A DNA stretch of 32,687 nucleotides from Candidatus Cloacimonadota bacterium (GCA_021157525.1 JAGGWK010000021.1:1-32687); one strand, 5' to 3'. Counted from the stretch's first letter, positions 14,956-24,234 are shown. Numbers and translations: made by a program. Notes: generated from the sequence alone by a model not told the origin.

Positions 14956-16752
14956 TCATTTCTTTAGGAATTGATCAATTGCTCTTGCCGCAACATGACC
15001 ATTTGCAACACCATGGATCACATCCGGTCCTTGAATAATGTCTCCACCGACAAACAACCATTTCAGGTCAGATTGGAAGTTCTTATTCACTTGGATGCGA
15101 CCACGTGGCCCGAATTTCAGACCGGATTTTATCTCTTCGGAAAGATAGGATAGATCCATCCCCTGTCCGATAGATTCGACGATCATATCAGCTTCGAAGA
15201 ATTTTCTCTGGTTATCGTCAAATTTAGGGTTAAATCTGCCATCTTCATCGAACACAGAAAGGCACTTAACAACATGAAGTCCCTTGATTTTCCCATCACT
15301 AATTTCAATTTCTTTGGGTCCCCAACCAGGATCAATAACTGCTTTTTCTTCACGGGCTTCTACCACTTCTTCACGATCTGCCGGCATAATATCTTCGGTT
15401 TCCAGAGATGTAGTAAGTACATCCACTTTACCATATTTGATATTTTGCAATCGGGCTAACGTTCTGGTAATATCCATGGCAACATTTCCACCACCGATCA
15501 CCACAATTTTCTCAGCTACGTCTATCTCATTTCCCAGAGAAACTTCACGCAGAAGGTCGGTGGCAAAGTAAACTCTCTTGTTATCAGAACCTGGAATTCT
15601 GGTGCTACGACCAAGATGAAGTCCGGTTCCGGCAAACACTGCATCATAGTCTCTATGTAACTCTTCTAAAGAGATATCTTCTCCAACCCGAGTGCTAAAT
15701 TGCATCTCTACACCAAGAGATTTAATATAATCATAATCCTTTTCAATCTGATCATAGGGTAAGCGATATTCGGGAATACCATAACGAGTCATACCACCGC
15801 TATCGGGAAGGGCTTCAAATATTTTTACCTGATATCCCATAATAGCCAGATAGTATGCTGCCGAAATACCTGCAGGCCCTGCTCCGATTATCGCCACTTT
15901 TCTGTCTAAGATGGGATCGGCAAGATGTTCTGTTCCCAGAACTTCCATATATTTGTCTTTAGGAATCTGATCAGCTATATAGCGTTTTAGCCAGCGAATA
16001 GCAAGGGGCTCGCCATTGTGATGCAAGGCGCAAACAGTTTCGCATTTATGGGTACAAATACGTCCGCATATTTCAGGAAGGGGATTTGTTTCATAAAGGA
16101 TTCTGAAGGCATTTTCTATATCATCATCCCGGATAGCAGCGATGTAAGCCGGAATATCCATATGAGCCGGACATGTAGCAATACAAATGCCACACTCCAG
16201 ACATCTCTCCGCTTCCTTCATGGCCTGATCTTTGTTGTAACCTTTTACTATTTCAATGAAAGATTTGTCGCGGTTTTCTGGCTCAATCTCTTTCATCTTC
16301 ACACGATCATAATTGATAAGAGCTATCCCTTCGTCGCGTTTATAGCCTTTCGTTGCATCTTGCCATTTTGTTTTATCAGCACCGGGTATAAATCGATAAT
16401 CCTCAGGGTCATCTGCTACCCAGGTATAATCATTTGACATTGTAAGTGCACCTGTAGGACAAATATCTACACAGAGTCCACACCAGCAACAGCGACCGTA
16501 ATCTATTCTTGGTCTGAGCCCGCTATTGCCCTCTTTTGTCTCCTGACCTTCAACGGGTACCAGATCGATTGCGTCATTTTGGCAGATCTCTTCACAGCTA
16601 CCGCAGCCAATACATTTATCGAAATCATTTTTATGAAAACCACGATAATTAGCTGCTCCGGGTCTATCATTAATTGGATCTTTAATTGTCCAAGGTTTCT
16701 TAGCTGCTCTTTCCCAAACGTTAAATGGTGATAATATATCTTTTAATTTCAT
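14956..16752 (-). CDS. Fusion of Mbh/MbxN-type 2x[4Fe-4S] ferredoxin with GltD/NfnB-like NAD(P)H flavoprotein
   Basis: 598 residues. ATG 16752 is 2 nt after the upstream stop, with GAGAGG in front; a longer start at 16779 lies inside the upstream gene. Residues 47-57 and 88-98 are two C-x2-C-x2-C-x3-C ferredoxin motifs of the NuoI/MbhN type. From about 180 a GltD-like half begins: C184-x2-C-x2-C-x3-C194, then C229-x3-C-x3-C-x3-C241 (two more clusters), FAD site IIGAGPAG (288-295), NAD(P)-binding VIGGGNVAMD (418-427) and a closing GDIIQGPDVIHGVANGHVAA. It should connect the peripheral iron-sulfur chain of the complex to NAD(P)H. Fusion of the two parts into one chain is the striking point; in related systems they are usually separate proteins (from memory). 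Confidence 0.9.
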   Translation of the reverse strand: MKLKDILSPFNVWERAAKKPWTIKDPINDRPGAANYRGFHKNDFDKCIGCGSCEEICQNDAIDLVPVEGQETKEGNSGLRPRIDYGRCCWCGLCVDICPTGALTMSNDYTWVADDPEDYRFIPGADKTKWQDATKGYKRDEGIALINYDRVKMKEIEPENRDKSFIEIVKGYNKDQAMKEAERCLECGICIATCPAHMDIPAYIAAIRDDDIENAFRILYETNPLPEICGRICTHKCETVCALHHNGEPLAIRWLKRYIADQIPKDKYMEVLGTEHLADPILDRKVAIIGAGPAGISAAYYLAIMGYQVKIFEALPDSGGMTRYGIPEYRLPYDQIEKDYDYIKSLGVEMQFSTRVGEDISLEELHRDYDAVFAGTGLHLGRSTRIPGSDNKRVYFATDLLREVSLGNEIDVAEKIVVIGGGNVAMDITRTLARLQNIKYGKVDVLTTSLETEDIMPADREEVVEAREEKAVIDPGWGPKEIEISDGKIKGLHVVKCLSVFDEDGRFNPKFDDNQRKFFEADMIVESIGQGMDLSYLSEEIKSGLKFGPRGRIQVNKNFQSDLKWLFVGGDIIQGPDVIHGVANGHVAARAIDQFLKK

Positions 16753-16754
16753 TT

Positions 16755-17954
16755 TTACCTCTCTATTTCCGGTGGACACGTATGAAGTGAAACCATCAAA
16801 GCTGCTAAATCGGAGATTGATATATTTACCGCCAATTTTTCTAATACGGAAATTGCATGAGTATAGCTGGCACCACGGGCAAAGACACGTCTTGGATATT
16901 TTGTTCCATCAGAAACCATATAAAATCCATGTTCACCACGGGTAGATTCCGCTTTCACATAGGTTTGACCAGCCGGGATTTTCCAATGCAGTACATTAGG
17001 AAGCTTAGCTTGAATCTTCCCACCTTCCGGCATTTTGTCCATTATTTGAGAGATCAAATCCAAACTTTGATGAAGCTCTTGATATCTCACTTCTGCTCTG
17101 GCATAGGCATCTCCAACATCAGAAGTTATCATTTTCATATCCAGTTCAGCATATTTGCCATAGGGATTATTAATGCGGATGTCATCCTCTATGCCACTTG
17201 CCCTGGCAGATGGACCAACGATTCCATATTCTGTTACCATTTCCGGAGAGATAACGCCCAAACCTTTCAACCTGGCTTTCACAATAGCGTTATTGAAAAA
17301 GGTTTTTTCAATATCAAATAAAAGAGCTCTGGTACGTACAATAAGTTCTCTGGTTCTGTCTCTGAATCCTTCCGGAAGATCTTTACGAACTCCACCCGGA
17401 ATCATATACATATGGTAAACACGACCGCCGGTCATCTCTTCGAAAAGATCTAACCAGAAATCTCTCATTCCAATTGTCCATTGACCAATTGCACCCATAC
17501 CAAGAGAGCCTGCTTGACCACCAAGCCACATCAGAAAGCTTCCGACACGAGACATTTCCAAATTTAAAGTTCTCAACCAAAGTGCTTTTTCCGGAACAAC
17601 TATCCCAGCCAAATCCTCCATCGCTGCCGATACACAATATTCATTTGTATCAGGTTCAGGAACACAAATTCTGCATACGATTGGAAAGCATTGAATATAT
17701 CTCCGCCGCTCCATAAGTTTTTCAAAACCACGGTGAAGATAGCCTACATGAGTTTTGGCATCAACAATCTCATCACCGTTGATAATTAGCTCTACAGACA
17801 TATTTCCCGTTACACCGGGATGTTGAGGGCCTTGCCATGTTTTTATAAATTTTTGTGATTCCAAATCGATAACAGGTTTATCCTTTTCCATTTGAGGATA
17901 TTTAGATCTATCGGCTTCGAAGCCTTTATATTTACTCTCAGAATCTCTATTCAT
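16755..17954 (-). CDS. mbxL: NuoD/[NiFe]-hydrogenase large-subunit-like protein (MbxL/MbhL type)
   Basis: 399 residues; catalytic-subunit homologue of complex I and energy-converting hydrogenases. ATG 17954 overlaps the upstream stop by 8 nt and has AGGAGG closely upstream. N-terminal landmarks GPQHPG (42-47), GYLHRGFEK and the first metal motif VCRIC (C94, C97). The C-terminal motif reads HTCPPEIER: one Cys (C393) is present, but the position of the fourth NiFe cysteine is Glu396. A classical hydrogenase needs both CxxC pairs, so NiFe hydrogen chemistry is unlikely; this is an Mbx-type variant. It sits directly upstream of the ferredoxin-flavoprotein fusion. Confidence 0.9.
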   Translation of the reverse strand: MNRDSESKYKGFEADRSKYPQMEKDKPVIDLESQKFIKTWQGPQHPGVTGNMSVELIINGDEIVDAKTHVGYLHRGFEKLMERRRYIQCFPIVCRICVPEPDTNEYCVSAAMEDLAGIVVPEKALWLRTLNLEMSRVGSFLMWLGGQAGSLGMGAIGQWTIGMRDFWLDLFEEMTGGRVYHMYMIPGGVRKDLPEGFRDRTRELIVRTRALLFDIEKTFFNNAIVKARLKGLGVISPEMVTEYGIVGPSARASGIEDDIRINNPYGKYAELDMKMITSDVGDAYARAEVRYQELHQSLDLISQIMDKMPEGGKIQAKLPNVLHWKIPAGQTYVKAESTRGEHGFYMVSDGTKYPRRVFARGASYTHAISVLEKLAVNISISDLAALMVSLHTCPPEIER

Positions 17955-18507
17955 CATCCCTCCTGATTTTAGGAGATTTTGCAAAATCATGATACAATTT
18001 CTCTTTCATATATTCTTTTGGATCATTTGTCGATCTGCCTGGGCGGGGATAGAATGTTCTTTTGGAATATTCTAACGTATCAAAATCTCTTCGCATTGGA
18101 GGCATCTCTTCCCAACCTTCCAGAACAAAAGATTCATCTACCCGTGGAGAGCCGGGGAAGTTAATGCCATACATCTCATGGATTTCACGTTGGTATTGCC
18201 AGAGATGAGGCCAAATCCTATGCATAGAATCCATCTCGGCTTTTTCCCGATCGATCATAACATTAATGCCAAGGTTGATTTTAATCTCATAATTATAGAG
18301 CATATAGGTGAGTTGAAACTGATTATTTTCAATATAATCAACAGCTTGCATAAAATCCAGATGTTTGAAATTCTCGTCCAGTTTCAAATATCTCAAGATG
18401 AAATCGGTATGTTCTCTTTTTACCTTGATGAAATAGAGATCATCTCTTTGCTTTACAACCACAAGATCATCTATCTTTTCGTTCAATCTTTTAAGAATAT
18501 TTTTCAT
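17947..18507 (-). CDS. mbxK: NuoC/MbhK-like 30-kDa subunit
   Basis: 186 residues. The block HRIWPHLWQYQREIHEMYGINFPGSPR matches the complex I 30-kDa subunit signature (E-R-E-x-x-D-(L/M)-x-G-x-x-F-x-x-x-P), and the tail YSKRTFYPRPG also fits. It has no cofactor motif; in the family it is a structural subunit holding the NuoD- and NuoB-like proteins in the peripheral arm. AGGAG precedes the ATG. It overlaps mbxL by 8 nt and follows the NuoB-like gene by 8 nt. Confidence 0.9.
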   Translation of the reverse strand: MKNILKRLNEKIDDLVVVKQRDDLYFIKVKREHTDFILRYLKLDENFKHLDFMQAVDYIENNQFQLTYMLYNYEIKINLGINVMIDREKAEMDSMHRIWPHLWQYQREIHEMYGINFPGSPRVDESFVLEGWEEMPPMRRDFDTLEYSKRTFYPRPGRSTNDPKEYMKEKLYHDFAKSPKIRRDDE

Positions 18508-18515
18508 GTTTTCTC

Positions 18516-19157
18516 CTACCAGTTATAATCCGGCATGTTCCAATCTTTGATTATCTGTTTCTGATTTTTCTTATACCAATCGAAATTATCGGCATATTTG
18601 TTCATACCATCACATTCACCCTTTTGAATCTTCTCTTTCAATCGGTTAAATCCGGCAATAAGAGCTTCCGGGCGTGGCATGCATCCTGCGATATAGGTAT
18701 CTACGGGGATGTAATAATCAATCCTGTTTATGGTATTATAGCTATCATAGTACATACCACCGTTTATGGTACAACTTCCCAGAGCAATTACATATTTTGG
18801 GCCTTGCATCTGCTCATAACTGCGAACAATACGTTTGATAGTTTTAATGGAGGCATATCCGCCGATGATAAATACCGAAGCTTGACGAGGTGTTGGCCTT
18901 CCGGCAATTCCAAAGCGGGAAACATCAAAACGGGATGTCATTAATGGACGCAATTCCGTTGCCCCGCATCCTGTACCAAAAGCAAGTAGCCAAAGGGATC
19001 TTGCCCGTGCCCAGTTCACAAATTGTTCCAGGTATTTGTTTAGCGGTTCAACTCGAGAAGGTCTTGCATCAGAAAAAAGAATGCGTTCTTTTTCCGGTAA
19101 TCCTTCGTTCGCCAGTTTCATCTCTTTTTCTATTTCATTTAAATCTTTTTTTTCCAT
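18516..19157 (-). CDS. mbxJ: NuoB/MbhJ-like iron-sulfur subunit with one ligand cysteine missing
   Basis: 213 residues. The family carries the last [4Fe-4S] cluster before the active site. Ligands visible are C64 in FGTGCGATE, C129 in ALGSCTINGG and C159 in AGCMPRPEAL. Complex I has two adjacent cysteines at the first site (CC) and hydrogenases have CxxC; here only one is seen, with glycine around it, so a fourth ligand must come from elsewhere or the cluster is altered. The N-terminus has a ~50-residue charged extension (KKDLNEIEKEMK...). AAGGAG lies 7 nt upstream of the ATG. Confidence 0.9.
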   Translation of the reverse strand: MEKKDLNEIEKEMKLANEGLPEKERILFSDARPSRVEPLNKYLEQFVNWARARSLWLLAFGTGCGATELRPLMTSRFDVSRFGIAGRPTPRQASVFIIGGYASIKTIKRIVRSYEQMQGPKYVIALGSCTINGGMYYDSYNTINRIDYYIPVDTYIAGCMPRPEALIAGFNRLKEKIQKGECDGMNKYADNFDWYKKNQKQIIKDWNMPDYNW

Positions 19158-19166
19158 GATATCTCC

Positions 19167-20096
19167 TTAAAGATATGCGATATACAGTATCGCTAAAATT
19201 CCAATAGCAGTAGGCCATTTCAGGAAGAATCTAAAAGACTGTTCCGGTCTGAAACGGGGGAATGAAGCTCCTACAAATACCGAGAACATGTAGATGAAGA
19301 AGGTTTTTATCATCATAATAAGAAGTGCAACCAAGATATTCGGATGTGCAGCACCGCCGAAAAACAGATTCATAAAAAGGATCAATTTTGCAGCGGCAAA
19401 AAGGCCACGATTGGTTTGCAAGATTCCCAAAAAGCTTCCATTCATCTCGATGGGAGGTCCAATCGGGATTTCTTGAGGTGCCATGACAATGCTAAATGGT
19501 GCATGCCCATTCATCCCCAAAAGAGAGATCATTGCAGCAATCACTGCTAAGGGATTTGTAAATAGTGTCCAATTGAGAATACTACCCTGCTGAGCTTGTA
19601 CAATGGTCGTAATGTTAAGGGAGTGATATTGAATGGCAACTGAGATTATCGCAAGTGAAAAGGGGACTTCAAAAGCTGACATCTGAGATAAACCTCTGGC
19701 GATTCCCATGGGTGAATAAGGATGTCCACCCTCACCTGCACCTAAGGCCATTCCCAATTGACCAAAGAATATAAAATACATGACCAGTAACACATCTCCC
19801 CCCATTGAGAAATTCCCAAAAACCGTAGATCCTAAAATAACAGGGATAAAAAGATATGTTCCTAATCCGCCGGCAAAACGAAATACTGGTCCAAGAAAAA
19901 ACATATATCCATGAGAGATGGCAACTCGCCGGCTATGAGTTTGAATGATATCTAAAAAGGGTTGCCAAACTGGAGGTCCAAATCTGCCGTGAACGCGAGC
20001 ATAAATCTTGCGCACTATTCCGGTTAAAGTAAGGCCCCAAACGGTAGCAACCAGGATAGATATTACTGCATATAGTATTCTAATTATGATGTCCAT
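19167..20096 (-). CDS. mbxM: NuoH/MbhM-like membrane subunit
   Basis: 309 residues, about eight membrane helices. Signatures of the complex I NAD1 family: WQPFLDIIQT (the P-(L)-x-D-x-x-K region), GGHPYSPMGIARGLSQMSAFEVPF (E-x-x-x-P) and MAPQEIPIGPPIEMNG, the loop with the conserved acidic residues that couples the peripheral arm to the membrane arm. The protein carries the quinone-site fold in complex I, although Mbh/Mbx-type complexes do not use quinone. It starts 4 nt after the upstream stop, so coupling is likely. Confidence 0.92.
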   Translation of the reverse strand: MDIIIRILYAVISILVATVWGLTLTGIVRKIYARVHGRFGPPVWQPFLDIIQTHSRRVAISHGYMFFLGPVFRFAGGLGTYLFIPVILGSTVFGNFSMGGDVLLVMYFIFFGQLGMALGAGEGGHPYSPMGIARGLSQMSAFEVPFSLAIISVAIQYHSLNITTIVQAQQGSILNWTLFTNPLAVIAAMISLLGMNGHAPFSIVMAPQEIPIGPPIEMNGSFLGILQTNRGLFAAAKLILFMNLFFGGAAHPNILVALLIMMIKTFFIYMFSVFVGASFPRFRPEQSFRFFLKWPTAIGILAILYIAYL

Positions 20097-20099
20097 CTT

Positions 20100-23000
20100 T
20101 TACACTCCCATAACAATATATATCACAACAACATACAGGATGATATGCAGTACATATGTTTGGCCATTTCCGGTATAGATATGTCGAAAATAGTCTGCTA
20201 AACTGTGTGTCCATTCTGATGCTGAATGCCAGAAGTTCCAGATTCTTGGTTTACCCCAACCCCCCAGAGCTTTACGATAATGAGCATACATATTATGCGC
20301 AACATGGGTTGTCTGAGGAGACTCCGGTCTTTCGGCGGCATATACGATATTGAATTGTTTTACTTTTTGAGTTTTTCCAACCAGCAACAATAAGATGAGC
20401 AATGGGACAATAAAGGCACCCATAGTAACAAGCATTACTACGTGACCATCCCAATGTCCTAATTCACTGAAAATGGAGTAACCATCTATCCTGATTGAGG
20501 AGCCAAAATAGTGCATTGCAATTTTATTCAGCGGTTTAATTATCAGGTTTGGGAAAGCCGAGATAGCCATTATTCCACCCAGGAAAATATATTGTGGAAT
20601 AATAAACCAAACGGGTGCTTCTTTGATATCTTGATGTTCATATTTCAACTGCCCCAGGAATATCGAATGAATGATTCTGTAAAGGTAGAGGAAACTAACT
20701 GCTGATGCAAAGAATAACACACCGGCTTGTAAGTACCAGCCATTTGAGATGAATGCAGTATAGATAAGCCATTTCGCACCAAAACCAGATAATGGCGGCA
20801 CACCTGAAACAGCAATAATAGAGATAAGAACAGTAATATAAGACAGAGGCATTTTTTTTATCAAACCGCCCATCTCGTACATATTTCTTGTATGGGTTCG
20901 ATAATAGATTCCTGCCACAGCAATAAAAAGAGCAGATTTGAACATCATGTGATTAAATGCCAGATAAAGTGCAGAAACCCAACCTAAATGAGAGACCATG
21001 GCAATAGCTGCTACGATATATCCCACCTGACTCATACTGGAATATGCCAGTAATCGTTTTGCATCCTCTTGAAATGAAGCCAGAAAAGCTCCCACAATAG
21101 CGGTAAGAACTCCTATCCAGCCCACCCAATAGAAAATATCAAAAGATGGGGCAAATTTCACATAAGATATTCCAACCAGCAGAAGTCCAAAGACACCGGC
21201 TTTTAGTAAGATGGCTGATATGAAGGAAGATACATCAGCTTCTGCCTCGGCATGAGCTTCCGGCAACCAAATATGAACTCCAAGAGAACCTGATTTTATC
21301 ATAAAACCAATTGAGAGAAGTATGATAGAAATAAGGGGAAGTTGAACATTGGCCAAAGATATTACCAGTGGTGAATTTCCCATGAGTTGTGGAGCAAAGG
21401 CAAAACCAACCATCATCAGATATGCACCAGCAGTTGAGAAAATCATATACATAAGAGATGCCTTCTGTGCCTGCTTACCCCTGAGAATAAGTAAGAAGGA
21501 TGAAATTGTCATGAATTCCCAGGTTAAGAAAAATTCCAGATAATTTGTGGCAATTATCAAGTTCCCAAATGAGAAGATCATCATCAGCAAAAAGCCATAG
21601 AATCCTTCACTTTTTCCTGTTCTGTTTAAGGTGCTGATAATGTTAACAGCACTTCCGACAATAAAGATAATTCCGAAGAATAGCTGAATATTACTTTCAA
21701 AGGGATAGATATAATATCCATACGCAAGTACCGCTAACAAAGAGAGTAGTCCTTTTACCTTTGAAGGTAAGAAATCTATAATGTCAATTACCAGAACGGC
21801 TAAAACGGGAAGAATATGAATAAGGCTAAATCCATAATATACCTTCATTATCATAGCTGCAAAGAAAATAGCTATCACACCCAAAAAAGATGTTGAGAAA
21901 ATCTTACTGGCATCCCAGCGAGGTATTGTTGCAGCAATATCACTTTTTACCGTTAGAGTGAACCATCTGAAAAGGAAAATTATTTCAAATAACGAACCTA
22001 ACAAAATTGCGCTTAACGCAAAAAGCATCTTGCTGTGAACCAATAGCTTCACCAGCTCCCACTTTGCCCAAAATCCGGCAAAAGGAGGAATACCTGCTAA
22101 AGCAAAAAGAAATATGCCAAAGAGAATAAGCAGAGATCTATTTCCTCTTAACACATTCCAATCTGAGATATTCTCATGTTTAACAATCCCACTAAGCCAG
22201 AAAAGCCCAGCTTTGGAGATAAGATGATTGATGAAAAAACCACCAACTATCAGATAAATAAGATGTTGTGGAGCGTTTGCCGTGAACACTAAACTTGCCA
22301 CCAATAATCCCACCTGGCCAATAGATGAATATCCCAATAGCCGTTTGGCTTTTTTTTGCTTTAACGCTAACATATTGGAAAACAGGAAAGTAATAACTCC
22401 TGCGATTCCAAATACATTCAAAAAGCGCTCTGGCAGGATTGGCATGATCTTATAAAAGAGAAACAAAATTGCTGCTGAATTTACCACTGCAATCACAGAA
22501 ACAATGCCCGAATCTACCGCTTCATAAACATCTAAAGCCCAACCATTTGCAGGGAAGGGTTTCAATTCTATAAATATCGCTATTGATAACAAAAACAGCG
22601 CTATTGAACCATAATTTGTAAATTGTGATGCTTGAATAAAATCGATGTTTAAATTTCCTGAGAAATAGTAAATAAAGACAACTCCCAGTAAGAAAAATGT
22701 AGATGCAGTCACTCCGGCCAGCATATACTTGAAACCAGCGGAAAGAGATTTTCCTGTTTTACCAAAACTGGTGAGAGAATAGGTGGAAATCGATAAAATT
22801 TCCAAAAATACATACATATTAAAAAGGTCACGCGTCATCACCAAACCATTTACCCCCATAATGAGAATAAGGTATAAGGTTAGTGAAGAAATGTTACTCT
22901 CTTTAAATTTCTTATACAGAAATATTGCTGCAAACAGACCAATGAGGTTTGTAAAAAGCAATACAAAAGACTCTTGCACACCAAGCTGTAAATTAATTGA

Positions 23001-23210
23001 GACGGGTGCTCTAAAACCAGCTGTGTTTATCGTTAAGGTGGGAACACCTAAAAAGAGGAAACGATAAAACCAATCTGCAATAACAAGTACATTAAAGGTG
23101 AGTACGCCATAAAAGGCTGTCAGCGAAAATTTACGGTTTGTTTTATCGATGACAGATAAAAGGAAACCAATCGCCAATGAAAGAATAAGTATATAAATTG
23201 GGCTTACCAT
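20100..23210 (-). CDS. Fused double antiporter subunit (MbxH-MbxH', two MrpD/NuoL-M-like modules)
   Basis: 1036 residues, more than twice the usual length of one MrpD/NuoM-type subunit. The first module (about 1-505) has the TM5 glutamate in VFLEILS (E137), the lysine in IELKPFPANGW (K217) and a second KAGLF lysine region. The second module (about 506-930) repeats this: LTWEFMTIS (E565), IKSGSLGVHIWLPEAHAEAE (K639) and NHMMFKSALF. Each should form one ion-translocation path. The last ~110 residues form a soluble/amphipathic segment plus a terminal helix. AGGAG precedes the ATG, which overlaps mrpC by 7 nt. No frameshift or internal stop was seen; fusion of H and H' is the simplest reading. 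Confidence 0.92.
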   Translation of the reverse strand: MVSPIYILILSLAIGFLLSVIDKTNRKFSLTAFYGVLTFNVLVIADWFYRFLFLGVPTLTINTAGFRAPVSINLQLGVQESFVLLFTNLIGLFAAIFLYKKFKESNISSLTLYLILIMGVNGLVMTRDLFNMYVFLEILSISTYSLTSFGKTGKSLSAGFKYMLAGVTASTFFLLGVVFIYYFSGNLNIDFIQASQFTNYGSIALFLLSIAIFIELKPFPANGWALDVYEAVDSGIVSVIAVVNSAAILFLFYKIMPILPERFLNVFGIAGVITFLFSNMLALKQKKAKRLLGYSSIGQVGLLVASLVFTANAPQHLIYLIVGGFFINHLISKAGLFWLSGIVKHENISDWNVLRGNRSLLILFGIFLFALAGIPPFAGFWAKWELVKLLVHSKMLFALSAILLGSLFEIIFLFRWFTLTVKSDIAATIPRWDASKIFSTSFLGVIAIFFAAMIMKVYYGFSLIHILPVLAVLVIDIIDFLPSKVKGLLSLLAVLAYGYYIYPFESNIQLFFGIIFIVGSAVNIISTLNRTGKSEGFYGFLLMMIFSFGNLIIATNYLEFFLTWEFMTISSFLLILRGKQAQKASLMYMIFSTAGAYLMMVGFAFAPQLMGNSPLVISLANVQLPLISIILLSIGFMIKSGSLGVHIWLPEAHAEAEADVSSFISAILLKAGVFGLLLVGISYVKFAPSFDIFYWVGWIGVLTAIVGAFLASFQEDAKRLLAYSSMSQVGYIVAAIAMVSHLGWVSALYLAFNHMMFKSALFIAVAGIYYRTHTRNMYEMGGLIKKMPLSYITVLISIIAVSGVPPLSGFGAKWLIYTAFISNGWYLQAGVLFFASAVSFLYLYRIIHSIFLGQLKYEHQDIKEAPVWFIIPQYIFLGGIMAISAFPNLIIKPLNKIAMHYFGSSIRIDGYSIFSELGHWDGHVVMLVTMGAFIVPLLILLLLVGKTQKVKQFNIVYAAERPESPQTTHVAHNMYAHYRKALGGWGKPRIWNFWHSASEWTHSLADYFRHIYTGNGQTYVLHIILYVVVIYIVMGV

Positions 23211-23557
23211 TTTAACTCCTGATAATCATCAATTGATAGCGATTTGTTCTTTTGGTATAATTTTATAACAAAGGTCAACATCAAAGCTGTTACTGCCAGA
23301 CCGATGACGATGGCGGTAAGAACCAACGCAGATGGAATGGGATCAACGATTTTATTTGCTGCGTCTGCCACACTCACGGATGCATCCAGGATAGGTGCTG
23401 TACGCCCTTTTATATAGCCTATGGAGACGATGATCAGGTGTACGCCGGTATCTATGATGGAAAAACCGATGATGATTTTAATAAGGTTTTTTTGGGTGAG
23501 CATGGCCCAAAGGCCTATGATTACCAGCAAAAACCCCAATGTCATTACCAGGTTCAT
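23204..23557 (-). CDS. mrpC: MrpC/MbhG-like (NuoK-type) subunit
   Basis: 117 residues, three membrane helices. Matches MrpC/NuoK: helix 1 (LVMTLGFLLVIIGLWAML), helix 2 with G-F-S-I-I-D-T-G-V-H-L, then a loop and IPSALVLTAIVIGLAVTALML, the DP-I-P-x-A-L-V-L-T-A-I-V-I motif typical of MrpC. The start overlaps the upstream stop as ATGA with GAGGGGGG upstream. Base composition changes from GC-richer to AT-richer inside the last part of this gene. Confidence 0.92.
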   Translation of the reverse strand: MNLVMTLGFLLVIIGLWAMLTQKNLIKIIIGFSIIDTGVHLIIVSIGYIKGRTAPILDASVSVADAANKIVDPIPSALVLTAIVIGLAVTALMLTFVIKLYQKNKSLSIDDYQELKW

Positions 23558-24234
23558 TCTTCCCCCCTCATGGCATGCAGGATGCCTACCAGTTCTGTTC
23601 CTACTTTCAAACCAATCAGACTGTAAATTAACGGGATGGCGCCGGCACTGAAGATGGTGCCAAAGGTGCCCAGCGGCAGGATGCGGTTATCCAGAAATCC
23701 GCCGGCAAGTACTATTCCCAATGCCCCGATAGTTACATAAAAGAAGCCGGAAAATGATTCGAGAAAGAGAAACACATTGTGGCTCCAATCCTGATTTATC
23801 AGCATCATGAACAGGATGCCTGAAGCGATAACCACGCCGCCCTGAAATCCGCCTCCCGGTGTGAGGTGACCATGCATAAAGATGTACACCCCAAAGAGGA
23901 TGATGATGGGAAGCAGGAAGGATGCGCCGTTTTGCAATAATTCCGAAGCAGGACGCTTAGGGGTGATGAGTTTTTTCTTTTTACCCATCAAAAAGCCGAT
24001 ACCTGCCGTGGCGATAAAGAGTACCGTCACCTCACCCAGAGTATCAAGACCACGGTAGGTTACCACGATGGCGGTTACCAGGTTTGGGGCGCCAAGGTCG
24101 TCAGCTCCCTGAGTAGCGTAATAATTGGCCAGAGGAGTGAGGGATGTGTGGAGTGGCGTATTGATAAGCATTGGCGCAAAGATGAGAGCGGCCAGCAGCA
24201 CAATAGCAACCAAGGACAATACCTGTTTAATCAT
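23554..24234 (-). CDS. Fused MbhE- and MrpB/MbhF-like subunit
   Basis: 226 residues. The N-terminal half contains NLVTAIVVTYRGLDTLGEVTVLF, the pattern of the MrpA C-terminal/MbhE region; the second half has FGVYIFMHGHLTPGGGFQGGVV, the hallmark of MrpB (MbhF). The ATG overlaps the upstream stop by 8 nt, with AGGAGG in front. In Mrp antiporters this pair forms the Na+-handling part of the membrane arm. Fusion of E and F is also what I recall for MbxF. Confidence 0.88.
   Translation of the reverse strand: MIKQVLSLVAIVLLAALIFAPMLINTPLHTSLTPLANYYATQGADDLGAPNLVTAIVVTYRGLDTLGEVTVLFIATAGIGFLMGKKKKLITPKRPASELLQNGASFLLPIIILFGVYIFMHGHLTPGGGFQGGVVIASGILFMMLINQDWSHNVFLFLESFSGFFYVTIGALGIVLAGGFLDNRILPLGTFGTIFSAGAIPLIYSLIGLKVGTELVGILHAMRGEE

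Noticed and set aside
14956-16752. Glutamate synthase small subunit (GltD)
   Set aside because: The N-terminal NuoI-like ferredoxin and the operon context point to a complex subunit; no large glutamate synthase gene is present.
16755-17954. Classical H2-producing NiFe hydrogenase
   Set aside because: The C-terminal CxxC is replaced by CPPE and no hydrogenase maturation genes are visible.
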